A DNA stretch of 64,000 bases from Histomonas meleagridis (GCA_020186115.1 WSYJ01000009.1:1-64000); one strand, 5' to 3'. Shown: positions 19,202 through 29,060, counted from the first letter of the stretch. Numbers and translations are program-made. Notes: generated from the letters alone by a model not told the origin.

Positions 19202-19864
19202 ATGGAAGGTAATGCGCCTGAAGTCAGCCTGAAAAGTTTATCAAAAGTGGTAGCAGACAAAATAAAAGTAGCCCGAATTTCAACGCCAAGAGAAATTGCA
19301 AACTCAATTGTTACGAATTATTCATCAAGATCAGAAAATAAAACATTTGTAAAATCTCTCAACAGAAGGATCTACGATGTTATAAATGTTTTGAGTGCAC
19401 TTGGTTTTGTTGAAAAAGATGATAAATCAATAAAATGGATTGATAATCCATCGTTAATAAAAAAAGATCAAGAAATAGACCCTGCTATTACAAAGGCAGA
19501 AAACAGAATAATGGAAAAAGAAGAAAATCTTAGAAATAAAGTAAGGCAATTATTGTTATACAAGTGTTTGATTGAATTAAACAAAAATACTTCATATGAA
19601 GGCCCTCGGGTGTCACTACCAATGACAATCGTTTGTTTTCAAAACCTTGATTTTTCAATTAATGTTCAAGATAAACATCTAATTGATATTACATCAACTA
19701 CAGAACCTACATTTATTACACAGCTAGATATACTATCGCTGATGAAGTTCCCTGTAAAGTTGATTAGACATGTAATTTCATGTTCACCAGAAATAGTATC
19801 ATGTCAAAAATATCTTCCTTTTTCTGATGAAGGAGAAGATCCAGATACGTTGGTTTCGTTCTAG
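19202..19864 (+). CDS. DP-family transcription factor (E2F dimerisation partner)
   Basis: The first in-frame ATG is 19202 (MEGNAP), giving 220 residues. Residues ~15-85 form the winged-helix DNA-binding domain with the RRIYDVINVLSALGFVEKD signature. KSIKWID and the following leucine-zipper-like helix fit DP better than E2F, as does the region with VSLPMTIVCFQ. DP pairs with E2F to control G1/S genes. The protein is about half the length of animal DP1, lacking extended termini. Two E2F-type sites lie directly upstream. Confidence 0.82.
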   Translation: MEGNAPEVSLKSLSKVVADKIKVARISTPREIANSIVTNYSSRSENKTFVKSLNRRIYDVINVLSALGFVEKDDKSIKWIDNPSLIKKDQEIDPAITKAENRIMEKEENLRNKVRQLLLYKCLIELNKNTSYEGPRVSLPMTIVCFQNLDFSINVQDKHLIDITSTTEPTFITQLDILSLMKFPVKLIRHVISCSPEIVSCQKYLPFSDEGEDPDTLVSF

Positions 19865-19930
19865 AATTTGTTTAAAATTAAATAATTGTTATTCTTTAAT
19901 TAATAAATTTAAACTCTAAATTCTTGTGTG

Positions 19931-20167
19931 ATGCAATCAGATTCAGTCAGTTCTTGCATACTTTTGCCATGGTTTAAACAATTTTTTGAAAAAAAAAATA
20001 ATCCATCCTTTATAAAAAAAAATGTGGAAGTGCTGATACGAACAAATCTTGGGGAGCCAGTATGTATAAGTTTTGATGTAAATTATGAAATTTACACATA
20101 TTCATTAAATAAGAATGACTTCAAACATATTTTACAAAACCTGATGTTCATCATCTCTGAAGTTTAG
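19931..20167 (+). CDS. Small protein, unknown
   Basis: The ATG at 19931 gives 78 residues (MQSDSVSSCILLPWFK). It appears globular, with mixed hydrophobic strands and a C-terminal helix, and no signal peptide or known motif. It starts 67 bp after the DP gene on the same strand, and its last 17 bp overlap the 3' end of the convergent coiled-coil gene. It could be a subunit of a small complex, but nothing in the sequence says which. Confidence 0.5.
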   Translation: MQSDSVSSCILLPWFKQFFEKKNNPSFIKKNVEVLIRTNLGEPVCISFDVNYEIYTYSLNKNDFKHILQNLMFIISEV

Positions 20168-20456
20168 CTTCTATTGCTTTGAATCTTTTGTCCAATAAGT
20201 CAATTCGCTTTTGAACATTTGATATCCTATCTTTGATAATTTTTAATGTTTGGAAGCACTCTTTGTATTCAAAAGGATGATATAATTCATTTAGTTCTTT
20301 GAACGAATTTTCAAGCTCAATAATTTTTTTGGAAATCTGCTTTTGACTTTGGAATGCATTCTCTAGTGCATCTTTTGAAGCACATGCAAGATCACACAAT
20401 ATTTTACTGACTTCTTTTGCTTCTTTTTCGATATTTTCTTCTGTCAAAGGATCCAT
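20151..20456 (-). CDS. Small coiled-coil protein, BLOC-1/BORC-like in form
   Basis: The ATG at 20456 gives 101 residues (MDPLTEENIEKE). It is almost entirely helical, with heptads over ~45-100. Size and composition resemble small BLOC-1/BORC subunits such as snapin, but no diagnostic motif is seen, so the family is open. Its 3' end overlaps the end of the gene at 19931-20167. Confidence 0.55.
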   Translation of the reverse strand: MDPLTEENIEKEAKEVSKILCDLACASKDALENAFQSQKQISKKIIELENSFKELNELYHPFEYKECFQTLKIIKDRISNVQKRIDLLDKRFKAIEAKLQR

Positions 20457-20564
20457 ATGCACGAGAGTCTATCGTCCGCACTTTTTCGAACTCAGCGGTT
20501 ATTTAATACCCACAAATTAAAAAACGTTAAAAACAGTTTTATCGGTTTTAGCGGTTATGGCTGA

Positions 20565-20572
20565 CCTTTCGG
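20565..20572 (+). promoter_or_regulatory. CCTTTCGG motif abutting the RPS16 start
   Basis: CCTTTCGG touches the ATG at 20573. The same octamer occurs at 26838-26845 before another gene. CCTTT is the T. vaginalis M5 start-site motif, and CGGTT boxes lie at 20543 and 20552. Starting here would exclude the out-of-frame ATG at 20557. Confidence 0.55.
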
Positions 20573-20995
20573 ATGAAAAGTGTTCAAGTCTTTGGACGCA
20601 AGAAAACAGCTACAGCCGTCGCTTACTGCAAGGAAGGTTCTGGCCTTATCAAGTTAAATGGTGTTCCCCTTGGCCTTGTTGGAACTGAAACACTTAAAGC
20701 CAAACTTATGGAACCACTTCTCCTTATCGGTGAAGATAAGTACAAGAACCTCGATATCCGCCTCCGCTGCCATGGTGGTGGTAGCGTTGCCCAAATTTAT
20801 GCTATTCGTCAAGCTATCGCCAAAGCTGTAGTTGCATATTATCAAAAGTATGTTGACGAACAAGCCAAAGATGAAATCAAGAAGGTTCTTTTAGATTACG
20901 ATCGTACACTCCTTGTTGCAGATCCACGTCGTATGGAACCAAAGAAATTCGGTGGTCAAGGTGCACGTGTACGCAGACAAATGTCATACCGTTAA
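20573..20995 (+). CDS. RPS16: 40S ribosomal protein S16 (uS9)
   Basis: The 140-residue protein aligns along its full length with eukaryotic S16: [22 protein letters not shown] at the start, [47 protein letters not shown], and the invariant basic C-terminus ending SYR that reaches the decoding centre. It is a component of the small subunit head. GC content is higher than in neighbouring genes, typical of a highly expressed gene. Confidence 0.98.
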   Translation: MKSVQVFGRKKTATAVAYCKEGSGLIKLNGVPLGLVGTETLKAKLMEPLLLIGEDKYKNLDIRLRCHGGGSVAQIYAIRQAIAKAVVAYYQKYVDEQAKDEIKKVLLDYDRTLLVADPRRMEPKKFGGQGARVRRQMSYR

Positions 20996-21158
20996 AGAAG
21001 TCTTCTTTATTACATTGTTTTTACTAATTTCTGTGTTTTTAATGTATTTTTCTTTGAGATCCCTTCATTCAGAAAAAACGTTTAAAATGTCTTTGGAAAC
21101 CGTTTAAAAACGTTTATTGTAACGTACGTTAAAAATTATATTTTCATAGTAAAGTTCC

Positions 21159-21566
21159 ATGGAACCAAAAGAGTCACCTGCACACAAGACACACCAGAAA
21201 AGGAAGAAGGAAAAGAAGGACCCAGCAACACCAGAAGAACTTCTTAAGGAAATCAATGAAATTCGTCAAAAATTAAAGTTGCCTCAAATCAAACAACAAG
21301 ATGCTTTTGTCAACTATGCAAGTGCACTTGCAAATGGTGACCTTGTAGATCTAAATAACGGTACATTTGTTGTCACATCTTTACTACACTTTTACGAAGC
21401 TTTTGATGGAAAAACTCCAACATCTAATCTCGTTAAAAAGTGGTTCAATAGCTCTCAAAAACGCAGTGTTCTTTTGGGCCCTGGCAACATGGGATGTGTT
21501 GCTTTCATTCAAGGATCAGACGATGGAATTTATATTTATGTTATCGTAGCATCTTTATTCCACTAA
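21159..21566 (+). CDS. CAP/SCP-like domain protein without signal peptide
   Basis: The ATG at 21159 gives 135 residues. A Lys-rich head (~25 residues) is followed by EINEIRQKLKLPQIKQQDAF, a helical start as in CAP (SCP/PR-1) domains. VKKWFNSSQKRSVLLGPG and GCVAFIQGSDDGIYIYVIVA recall the CAP core strands. The classical His/Glu pocket is not evident and no secretion signal is visible, so a cytosolic or nuclear variant is suggested. The CAP assignment is moderate. Confidence 0.5.
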   Translation: MEPKESPAHKTHQKRKKEKKDPATPEELLKEINEIRQKLKLPQIKQQDAFVNYASALANGDLVDLNNGTFVVTSLLHFYEAFDGKTPTSNLVKKWFNSSQKRSVLLGPGNMGCVAFIQGSDDGIYIYVIVASLFH

Positions 21567-21683
21567 AATATTTTTGATCGTTTTCATTTTCCCTGTGACC
21601 GTTAACGTGTGTATTCAAAAATTTATATCGTTTATTCAATAAGTTCCATCGTTCATTAATACCCAAAAATTAAATCCAAGTTT

Positions 21684-22391
21684 TTAGTTTTCATCAATGT
21701 AACAGCGAAGTTGTTCACCTTCAAGAATTTCGAAGGGTTCATCAATGCCAACAACTCCAACGGCGAGTGATTCAAGATTGATCTCTTCTTTGGAACTACA
21801 ATCGTTGATTGCCTTCAATGCATGTCTGATCAATCCTTCGCGATCACAATCTTTGAATTCGGCTAAGTGTTGCTCTAAATATGTTTTTCCTGCTTGTGCC
21901 CTTCTTCCTATTGCTTGAGCATTAAACTCCCAATTCTGGCCACTTGGACAGGTTTCGAATAAACGAACACCGTCTGACCCAGAGCCAATCATTAGCAAGC
22001 CAACACCATATGGTCTTTTATCATATTTTTGTGTTTTCTTTTGTGACCTTTCTGCAACAATATCTGCAAGCTCTACAACTCTTATTTCGCTCCCGTAAGC
22101 AAATTTATGTTGAATACATTCGTTTCTTAATAATTTGCAAAGACCTCTTCCATCTGCTGTTAATCCAGAAATGGAAACACCAATGTGATCATCTATTTTA
22201 AATATTTTTGGTTGGTATGATGAAAATTCGGATGGATTATGCATAATGCAAGCAAGAACTGCATGAGTTTTGGAACGGATTGCAACTGTTGGCATTCCTT
22301 GTTGAACAGCTTTCATAGCATTTTCTACTTGGAGAATACGTCCTTCTGGTGAAAAGGTTGTAGCATCACCATCATATCTTGACCTAAACAT
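21684..22391 (-). CDS. 20S proteasome alpha-6 subunit (PSMA1-like)
   Basis: The ATG at 22391 starts MFRSRYDGD, the expected N-terminus, although the frame is open to 22505. The 235 residues contain the alpha signature TFSPEGRILQVENAMKAVQQG, SKTHAVLA, HIGVSISGLTADGR, RPYGVGLL and the QAIGRRAQAGKTYLE helix. These match alpha-6/PSMA1. It forms part of the outer ring gating the proteasome. The last residues are acidic. Confidence 0.95.
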   Translation of the reverse strand: MFRSRYDGDATTFSPEGRILQVENAMKAVQQGMPTVAIRSKTHAVLACIMHNPSEFSSYQPKIFKIDDHIGVSISGLTADGRGLCKLLRNECIQHKFAYGSEIRVVELADIVAERSQKKTQKYDKRPYGVGLLMIGSGSDGVRLFETCPSGQNWEFNAQAIGRRAQAGKTYLEQHLAEFKDCDREGLIRHALKAINDCSSKEEINLESLAVGVVGIDEPFEILEGEQLRCYIDEN

Positions 22392-23838
22392 TTTTTTATA
22401 TTTTAATAATTGAATACCTTTGTTCGAACAATCTAATAAAGACCGTTTACTCAATGAAATATTTCCCGTCACATCACATGTCACAGAGAACTTGGCTTTA
22501 AGCACTTTTTACTATTTTACCCTTTTTGTCATGTAACTCCTAATGTGAAAAGTACAGAAAACTAATTCAATAGTCGAACGATAAAAGTTTTGAGTAATAA
22601 TGTAAATCATGGTGAATTTCATCAAAAGAAAACAACAACATCACAATGCACAACTTGAGTACCAATACTTACTTTACATAGTAACCAATGAAAAAATGAA
22701 TCATACACACATAAAAATATCAAAACCGTATCAGAAAGAAGGAAGTTACATACGTCTTATGTACATACTCAAAATGTAGAATTTTTCAACACATTCTGGC
22801 GAAAGATAAATTCACCATAAATATTAAATCATATCATTTTGAAAACACCTCAAGGCTTTGATTTCAGTAATGACGATAGAAAAATTTGTGTCGTCCATCT
22901 GTTTCTGCGTATGAATTAATGCTTACTCATAAAAATTGAGTGTGCGAATTACTTTACTTTCATTTCTATCGTCATTTCTAAGATCAAAGATATATTTCTC
23001 AAATATGTAAAAATGTGTGGAGAGTGCAAAAAGATTATTGAAACATTAAACAAACCAAAACCATAAATCCGTAGGTAGTGCTACACAGCGCTTCGACATG
23101 TCGATGGCAGTAGAACTTTTTCTAAACGTTTTCATCGTTTATTTGCATCAACTTTTTAAACGTATTCCTACAAGCACAAAAATAAATTCTAATTTTACAA
23201 AAAAGTGAACATTTCCGATACAAATTTCTATTATTTGTATTTGTATTGGAAATCTATTTTGAGATAAATAATTTTGATTACATTTTTAATAATATTTAAA
23301 TATTCGCATAAAGCAATAGAAATACCGAATCAGTATTCAAATAAGTTTATTGTTTCATCTTCTGTTTGTTTAAATCTGATTTTAGGATGTAAAAAGACAA
23401 TTTCTACATGCATAAATCAAAGTCAAAGCAAAAGCAAGGTGAACATAATTCATTGGGCATCTGATCAAATTGTAATTGGCTTTTAATTTTTGATATGAAT
23501 CTTAATTAAAAGTGGATCATCACATAAGTATTCAAGTTATTTTGAATTCAATTAATTCCCATTAATAATTCTTTTTTTTTCTTCAATTACTTTTTTTGAA
23601 TATTCTTCCATCAATGTATTCATTTCCTATTTTCATTAATCAATAGTTGATTATGTAGGTGGTATTAATGTAAAGAAGTTTAATAAATGGTCGCTATGAT
23701 ATGTCAATATGTTTTTTGGTCAAAAATGACATGTCATAATTAAATAAACGGTTGCTGAAATTTCTTGTCTTTAAAACCGTTTGCAAAGTTCAGAAAATTT
23801 GTGAATGGATTCGGGTCCTATTGCGATTAATAACAACC
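22392..23838. other. Long intergenic region, ~1.4 kb
   Basis: This lies between divergent... minus-strand alpha-6 and the minus-strand UBL gene. It has no credible protein gene. It holds two inverted repeats (11 bp at 22609-22619/22808-22818, and 27 bp at 22856-22882/22963-22989), a perfect palindrome CGACATGTCG near 23093, and a short GTAG..CTAC hairpin nearby, so non-coding RNA genes are possible. Confidence 0.45.
22856..22989. repeat. 27-bp inverted repeat with 80-base loop
   Basis: The arm at 22856-22882 matches the reverse complement of 22963-22989 at 24 of 27 positions, including 14 consecutive bases (AATGACGATAGAAA). As RNA it would form a long stem capping an 80-nt loop. No known snRNA or snoRNA consensus is recognised. 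Confidence 0.6.
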
Positions 23839-24468
23839 TTACACAGATCCACCAATTTGTGGCGTTTGAAGTTGCTTTAAGGAGCCACCATCTGCATCAC
23901 TTGGACTGTATGGAGGTGCTTCTGTGCTTTCGATGCAGTTATTTTGTGGTGTTGTATTTGGAATGTCCCAAAATGAGGGTAATGCTTCTGTACTTGGCAT
24001 GGTTGGCCTTTCATATGAGATATTTGTGGTGGATTGTTGAGATTTTGCTGATTCACCAATTCTTGACATTTTAGCTGAACATAATTTTCTGAATGCCCTT
24101 GGTTTTCTTTCCATTCTGATCAGCTGAAAGTCACGGATTCTGGCAGCCTCACGAGATGTTTTCTGGTTAATAATTGAAGATATTCTGTCTGAAAAAGTGT
24201 CTGTATCACGAGTTAAATTCAGCCATTTTGAAAAATCTCCTGACTGATTCGATTGAACGATTACCAGCACATCTCTTGGCTTAATACCGTAGAATTCAAA
24301 TGAAAAAGTTTCAATGAGGTATTGTCCATTATAAAGAAAAGCCACTGAATCATATGGAGCTAATCTCTTTAAATTTGCTATTGCAGATGTTGGGTAAATA
24401 CTTACCTTGATAACGCAACGGCCTGGGAAATAAACAAGGAGGGGAAACTTCTTCGGGATGGAATTCAT
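23839..24468 (-). CDS. Protein with N-terminal ubiquitin-like fold
   Basis: The ATG at 24468 gives 209 residues. Residues ~10-75 look ubiquitin-like (LVYFPGRCVIKVSIYPTSAI, YDSVAFLYNGQYLIETFSF, DVLVIVQ). A helical, basic region follows (ARIRDFQLIRMERKPRAFRKL), then a Ser/Pro/Thr-rich low-complexity tail of ~75 residues. No UBA or catalytic site is seen. It may be an adaptor, but the partner is unknown. Confidence 0.6.
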   Translation of the reverse strand: MNSIPKKFPLLVYFPGRCVIKVSIYPTSAIANLKRLAPYDSVAFLYNGQYLIETFSFEFYGIKPRDVLVIVQSNQSGDFSKWLNLTRDTDTFSDRISSIINQKTSREAARIRDFQLIRMERKPRAFRKLCSAKMSRIGESAKSQQSTTNISYERPTMPSTEALPSFWDIPNTTPQNNCIESTEAPPYSPSDADGGSLKQLQTPQIGGSV

Positions 24469-24803
24469 GAATGTAGAAAATTTTCTGTCAAAACCAGCGG
24501 CTTATCACAAATTTGATTTCACAACCGTCGATTTATTTAATTTCAGATTGCCAATAAAAATTCCAGCGTTTTTCCCCATAAATTGATTTATTAAACTTAT
24601 TTTATTACCTTTAAGAGCTCTCATTTTAGAATATAAAACTATAAATATAAGTAGGATAACATAAAAATTTATAGAAAAAGAAAAGGAAAAAAAATTTTTT
24701 GTCAATCTTTCTGTAACGGTTAGATTTTCGTTTTTGGACGGTTTGTCAAGCCAAATAATTATGACCGTCATTCAAAAGGTCATTTGCCTCATGTCGGGCG
24801 GTT

Positions 24804-26453
24804 TTGACAGGTCGTAGAATCTTGTTTTTTCTTTTTGGATTCTTCTTTTGTCTATCCCAAACAATATACTTAGCAATTGATTTAGGGTCACAATATTACA
24901 GAGTTAGTACTAGCACTTTCTCTGGTCATCCAAAAATGATTGAAAATCATCAAAATAAAATTTTGACGCCATCCGCAATCGCAATTAAAACTAATAACTA
25001 TGATGGAGAGCATTTGATTGTGAAAGGATTATCTCAAGTTGAGATAAAAATTGGGAATGATGCTTTGAAGTATCTGAAAATTCACCCCGATTCGGGTGCC
25101 CCATTTTTGCCTCGAATAATTGGACGATCATTTTCAACTGAATTTGAGATCCCAAAAATTTTGAACGCAACTGAATTCCTTTCAATTTTGCTTCACAAAA
25201 TCTATGAACGATGCAAAACAACTAATATTGAAGGAGTTGCAATAACTGTACATGATTATTTCACAATATCTCAAAGGAAATCAATCATTCAAGCAGTGTC
25301 TATTTCCAAAATTCCATTGATTAATATTCTTGATGAAACATCTGCAATTATTCAATTTTACGCAATCCGTTTCTCCAAAAAATTTATTTATGATACGCAC
25401 CGTGTTCTTTTTGTTGATGTTGGTGCTTCAGGAATTAGATCATATCGAGTTGAATTTAAGTTAGATGGAAATAATCCGATTGGAACGCAGACAACATATG
25501 AATGGAGTGAGAAAACTGGAGGTATTAGTTTTATTCGCAAAGTTGCTGAAAAAGAAAATTGTTCAATTTCCAAAGCACAAAAACTACTTATAAATAATGG
25601 AGATTCCTATGAAGAACTACTTTGTGATGATTTAGATGAGATTTATCGTGTTGTAGAATCGTCACTTGATGATGAAATCGACGAAGTTCAACTCATTGGA
25701 GGTGTGACACTTTTCCCTTTTATCAAACGATACATTCAAAAAGTGGTCGGTTATATTGATGTTTATTGGGATCTCCCACAAATGGAATCCGTAGCACTTG
25801 GGTCAATATATCTTTTACAATCCTCACTTAATGAAAGTCAATATCCAATGATACCACTTACCAAGCCACCCATTTATACATCTTCATGTAAATGTGGGAA
25901 AAGTGAATTTGAATATTGTAATCATCGGAAAGGTTGTCAAGAATATATTGTCTTTCAAGACTTTAATTGTACCAAAATCTTCATCACAGCGAATAAAAAA
26001 GAGATTCCAGAAGGCGCCGGAAATATTATTGGTTCATATACACTCAAAAATATAACGAAACGTCGTAATGATGATAACAAAGTTCGGAATTTACTTCTCA
26101 TTATGCAAAGTCCTTCACCTGTAATACGAAGTGCATTAATGTGTAAAGGGAATTCAAGAAATTGTCTGCAAGTCGAATATGAAATGCAATCATTATATGA
26201 TCGAATGTATGAAACGAAGAAATTAAATGTAAATAAAATAATACAAATAGAAGAAGAAAGAAATCGGAAAAATGAACTTAAATCAAAGCTGAGTTTAATT
26301 GTAGAAAATATGAACAAAGTCGAAATTTATAATGATGAAGTTATGGAAAAAGCTAAAAAAATAATTTCGGGAGAAAGTGACGCAAACATAAACGAGATAA
26401 GAAGAGTCATTAAGGATTTGGAAGATATGAAAAAACATTGGGATGAGATATAG
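24804..26453 (+). CDS. ER Hsp70-superfamily chaperone, GRP170/Lhs1-like; start codon displaced
   Basis: The product is ~549 residues. A hydrophobic leader (RRILFFLFGFFFCLS) precedes the Hsp70 first phosphate loop YLAIDLGSQYYRVS. Later motifs are the LDETSAIIQFYA and VLFVDVGASG nucleotide-site strands and QLIGGVTLFPFIK. The C-terminal ~200 residues are Cys-containing then helical, unlike Hsp70 but like large ER GRP170/Lhs1 proteins, though much shorter. No ATG lies in frame before the leader; the ATG at 24791 is out of frame by one base and would join if the T run at 24802-24805 were one shorter. A sequence error or frameshift is likely. Confidence 0.72.
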   Translation: MTGRRILFFLFGFFFCLSQTIYLAIDLGSQYYRVSTSTFSGHPKMIENHQNKILTPSAIAIKTNNYDGEHLIVKGLSQVEIKIGNDALKYLKIHPDSGAPFLPRIIGRSFSTEFEIPKILNATEFLSILLHKIYERCKTTNIEGVAITVHDYFTISQRKSIIQAVSISKIPLINILDETSAIIQFYAIRFSKKFIYDTHRVLFVDVGASGIRSYRVEFKLDGNNPIGTQTTYEWSEKTGGISFIRKVAEKENCSISKAQKLLINNGDSYEELLCDDLDEIYRVVESSLDDEIDEVQLIGGVTLFPFIKRYIQKVVGYIDVYWDLPQMESVALGSIYLLQSSLNESQYPMIPLTKPPIYTSSCKCGKSEFEYCNHRKGCQEYIVFQDFNCTKIFITANKKEIPEGAGNIIGSYTLKNITKRRNDDNKVRNLLLIMQSPSPVIRSALMCKGNSRNCLQVEYEMQSLYDRMYETKKLNVNKIIQIEEERNRKNELKSKLSLIVENMNKVEIYNDEVMEKAKKIISGESDANINEIRRVIKDLEDMKKHWDEI

Positions 26454-26869
26454 TAAAATGTTTGAATTGTGTTATCTTAAATAATTTTTTTTTTTTGTTA
26501 AACAGAATGAAAACATAAATTTGTTTATAGATTTATAATATTGGGAACTTAATGTACAATGTAAAATTTTTATTTTTTAACTTACATACGTATTAAATGA
26601 AGTTATATGAATGATATATATCATTTTATAGGAATGAAATAAAGCATATTCGATGTTTTATGTGCTTGAAAATTTTAGTATCCATATGGTATGTGGTAGT
26701 TGTCATATGTATAATGATTTATGTAAATGTTTGATTCTCAAAATGATTTTTTATGTAATTTTCAAATCATTTATCAAAGAACTAATGAATTTAGACATTT
26801 ATGGATTAATAACCAAAATTTGAATGCAATATGATCACCTTTCGGACTTTTTTAAGTAAAAAGTGATAA
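26454..26869. other. Intergenic, ~415 bp, with promoter motif
   Basis: AT-rich spacer. CCTTTCGG at 26838-26845, the octamer also found at the RPS16 start, lies 24 bp before the next ATG. Nothing else is recognised. Confidence 0.45.
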
Positions 26870-28165
26870 ATGTTCAAAACCAAGGATTCCACAACATATA
26901 ATTTATCAAAAATCAATCCTATAGCATTATTTTCCTTTATTTTTATAGTATGCTTTTTTGGGTGTTATAATACATGGAACAGCAAATTTTATCAAGTCAG
27001 TCGAATGAGTGTAAATCGTACCGAAAATTCATTAATTCGTTCAATGAATTTTAGTATCAGCTCTAACACAATTAGATTTGCATACGAAAGTAGGTGTGTC
27101 TTTGAAATTACTTGTCGAAGCGTTCAATCGTCAATAACCATTGCAGTTACAGAAGGTATATTCACAACCAAATACAGAGGATCTGGAAATAGTTTCAATT
27201 TCGACAAGAACTCAACCAAAAATCATATATCATTTTTTGTTCTATCTAGTTTCTATGGTAGACCAACAGTTTCATTTTATTTTGCAAACACAATGATATT
27301 CAACAACACTGTTGAAATAAATCATATTAGTCTTTTCTACCCTGGTAACAGTCTTTATACAATTCGTGAAGAAGAAGATCATCAATTTTCATCTGTTATC
27401 CTTGACCACAAAAATCTCCAGACGTTTTTCATTTCAGAAAATGTTATTAGCTCTTCAAAACTTGAGTTTTCACATGGAAGATATTTCAATGTTTTGGAGA
27501 ATATTGACAACAAAGCTGATAATTACCTTAAAGAATCTAAGCCTAAGTGTGTTAATGATGATTCATATATTCATATGTTCATTGCTCCTCCTGATGGAAA
27601 TCCATATCTATTTTTTACAGATGTTATAAACCCACTTGCTAATCTCCTTCGTGATGAAGGCAATGCCTTAACAATGGTTTATTATGATAAGAGTAATCAA
27701 TATTTCGATTTTCTTTCCAAGTTCCAAAACGTACGTTTATTTGATGCGAACAAAAACTGCCAAAAATTCAGTGAGCTCAGAATTAGGGCAAAACCGTCAA
27801 ATGACTTCACAAATACAAGAAATGCTTTTGGCGAGTTCAATATTGAGAATAAAGTTATTTTTCTTGTGGAATCTAAAAACATAAGTTATACAAAAGAAAT
27901 TTCTCAATCAGTTTGTGTTGAATGTGTTGATGAAGTGTTAACATATCCACAAGATTTTAACGTAATATCAACTGCGATACATGGTTCACGTGCATTGTTT
28001 GTCGACAATGTAAATAACGCGGGATATATGGCTCTCTTAAATGAAAATTCTGTTTTCGGATTATTAACAAAAGACGAACCACAAAATGATAAATGGGTAA
28101 AGGAAATGGCGAACGACCTAAAACTGAAATATGTTTGGAAAAACTATACACAAGAAATAATATAA
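26870..28165 (+). CDS. Type II membrane protein with large N-glycosylated lumenal domain
   Basis: The 431-residue protein has a short cytosolic head, one membrane segment at ~18-36 (IALFSFIFIVCFFGCY) and a long ectodomain with several N-x-S/T sites and paired cysteines. The last third, with FLVESKNIS, VISTAIHGSRALFVD and a conserved-looking helical end, is reminiscent of GT61-type glycosyltransferases, but no metal motif is obvious. A Golgi or surface enzyme is inferred. The family is not certain. Confidence 0.65.
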   Translation: MFKTKDSTTYNLSKINPIALFSFIFIVCFFGCYNTWNSKFYQVSRMSVNRTENSLIRSMNFSISSNTIRFAYESRCVFEITCRSVQSSITIAVTEGIFTTKYRGSGNSFNFDKNSTKNHISFFVLSSFYGRPTVSFYFANTMIFNNTVEINHISLFYPGNSLYTIREEEDHQFSSVILDHKNLQTFFISENVISSSKLEFSHGRYFNVLENIDNKADNYLKESKPKCVNDDSYIHMFIAPPDGNPYLFFTDVINPLANLLRDEGNALTMVYYDKSNQYFDFLSKFQNVRLFDANKNCQKFSELRIRAKPSNDFTNTRNAFGEFNIENKVIFLVESKNISYTKEISQSVCVECVDEVLTYPQDFNVISTAIHGSRALFVDNVNNAGYMALLNENSVFGLLTKDEPQNDKWVKEMANDLKLKYVWKNYTQEII

Positions 28166-28599
28166 GATATAGGCGGTATAAAGTCTAAACTGTCTGATGA
28201 TGTTTGATATGATTTAAACAATAAACTTTATATATAATTTAAAATATAATTTTTGTTTGTTTGATAATGTTTCAAGAAAAACAAGTCGATTATGCAACTA
28301 TGTTGTTATATCAACGTTAATAGCCCATATTCATGCTACATTCCACCAAGTGTTTTACCACATACAAATTCAGATGCTGCATTTGGTGAAATTTGGGCGG
28401 TATTAGGTGAACTTGCAGATTTAAATATTTATATTACTCATGTCTTTAAACCTTACTCTATATATCCTCATTTGATTTGATTTTTTTAATGATTCACATA
28501 TAATATCAATAACGTCCAATTATATATTATAAAAAAAAATAATAACAATTCATAATTACAAGAAAAAATATATTTTCTTGTTGACATATTAAAATTAGG
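28166..28599. other. Intergenic, AT-rich
   Basis: A 62-codon open stretch at 28292-28480 on the plus strand starts with ATG but shows no domain and no promoter motif. Poly-A rich sequence follows. Confidence 0.35.
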
Positions 28600-29060
28600 A
28601 ACTCGGAGAAATTTGTTTCCATAAATATAATCAAAAATATTATTTCGATGAAGTTCTATTACAATTTCAAGTGATTCTGTAAAAGATGAATGATGTCATT
28701 CACACAAATGAATAATTTCAAGATTCCCACCAGCAATTGCATATTTCCCAGTATTCCTTAAGTGAGAATTATTTTAATAATATATGTTTAAAACATTTAA
28801 TTGAACCAAAAAATGCTCCATAATCAATAAGTTTAACACTATTTTTATTAACAAATGACCATCTTTCATAATGTGATGACTGAATTAGTTGACTAAAATT
28901 TTCTTGTGACAATATTTCTTGAAGTTTTTAGATTTCATCATTTTGCGTTATTTGTGTGATTGGGTTTGGATTAACTCCTTCTTTAACATATTTCTAATGA
29001 TTTATATCATCATTTCTTGAAAGATCATTAAAAAAAATCTTTTTTATATATTTCGATATA
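28600..29060 (-). pseudogene. DUF3447 gene relic
   Basis: This stretch is recognisably similar on the minus strand to the DUF3447 core of the gene at 40683-41888 (matching the blocks for GGN.EIIHLCEQ, DYAAF and NPNEI), but it has many indels and stops and no open frame above 60 codons. It is an old, decayed copy oriented like its relative at 40.7 kb. Confidence 0.7.

Noticed and set aside
24399-24412. ATACTTACCTT resembling a U1 snRNA 5' end / splice donor
   Set aside because: It lies inside the coding frame of the UBL gene, which reads through without interruption.
24505-24771. 88-codon minus-strand frame with a hydrophobic stretch
   Set aside because: It overlaps the GRP170-like promoter and has no homology or start motif; hydrophobicity follows from T-rich DNA.
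28292-28480. 62-codon plus-strand frame
   Set aside because: No domain, promoter motif or similarity within the window.
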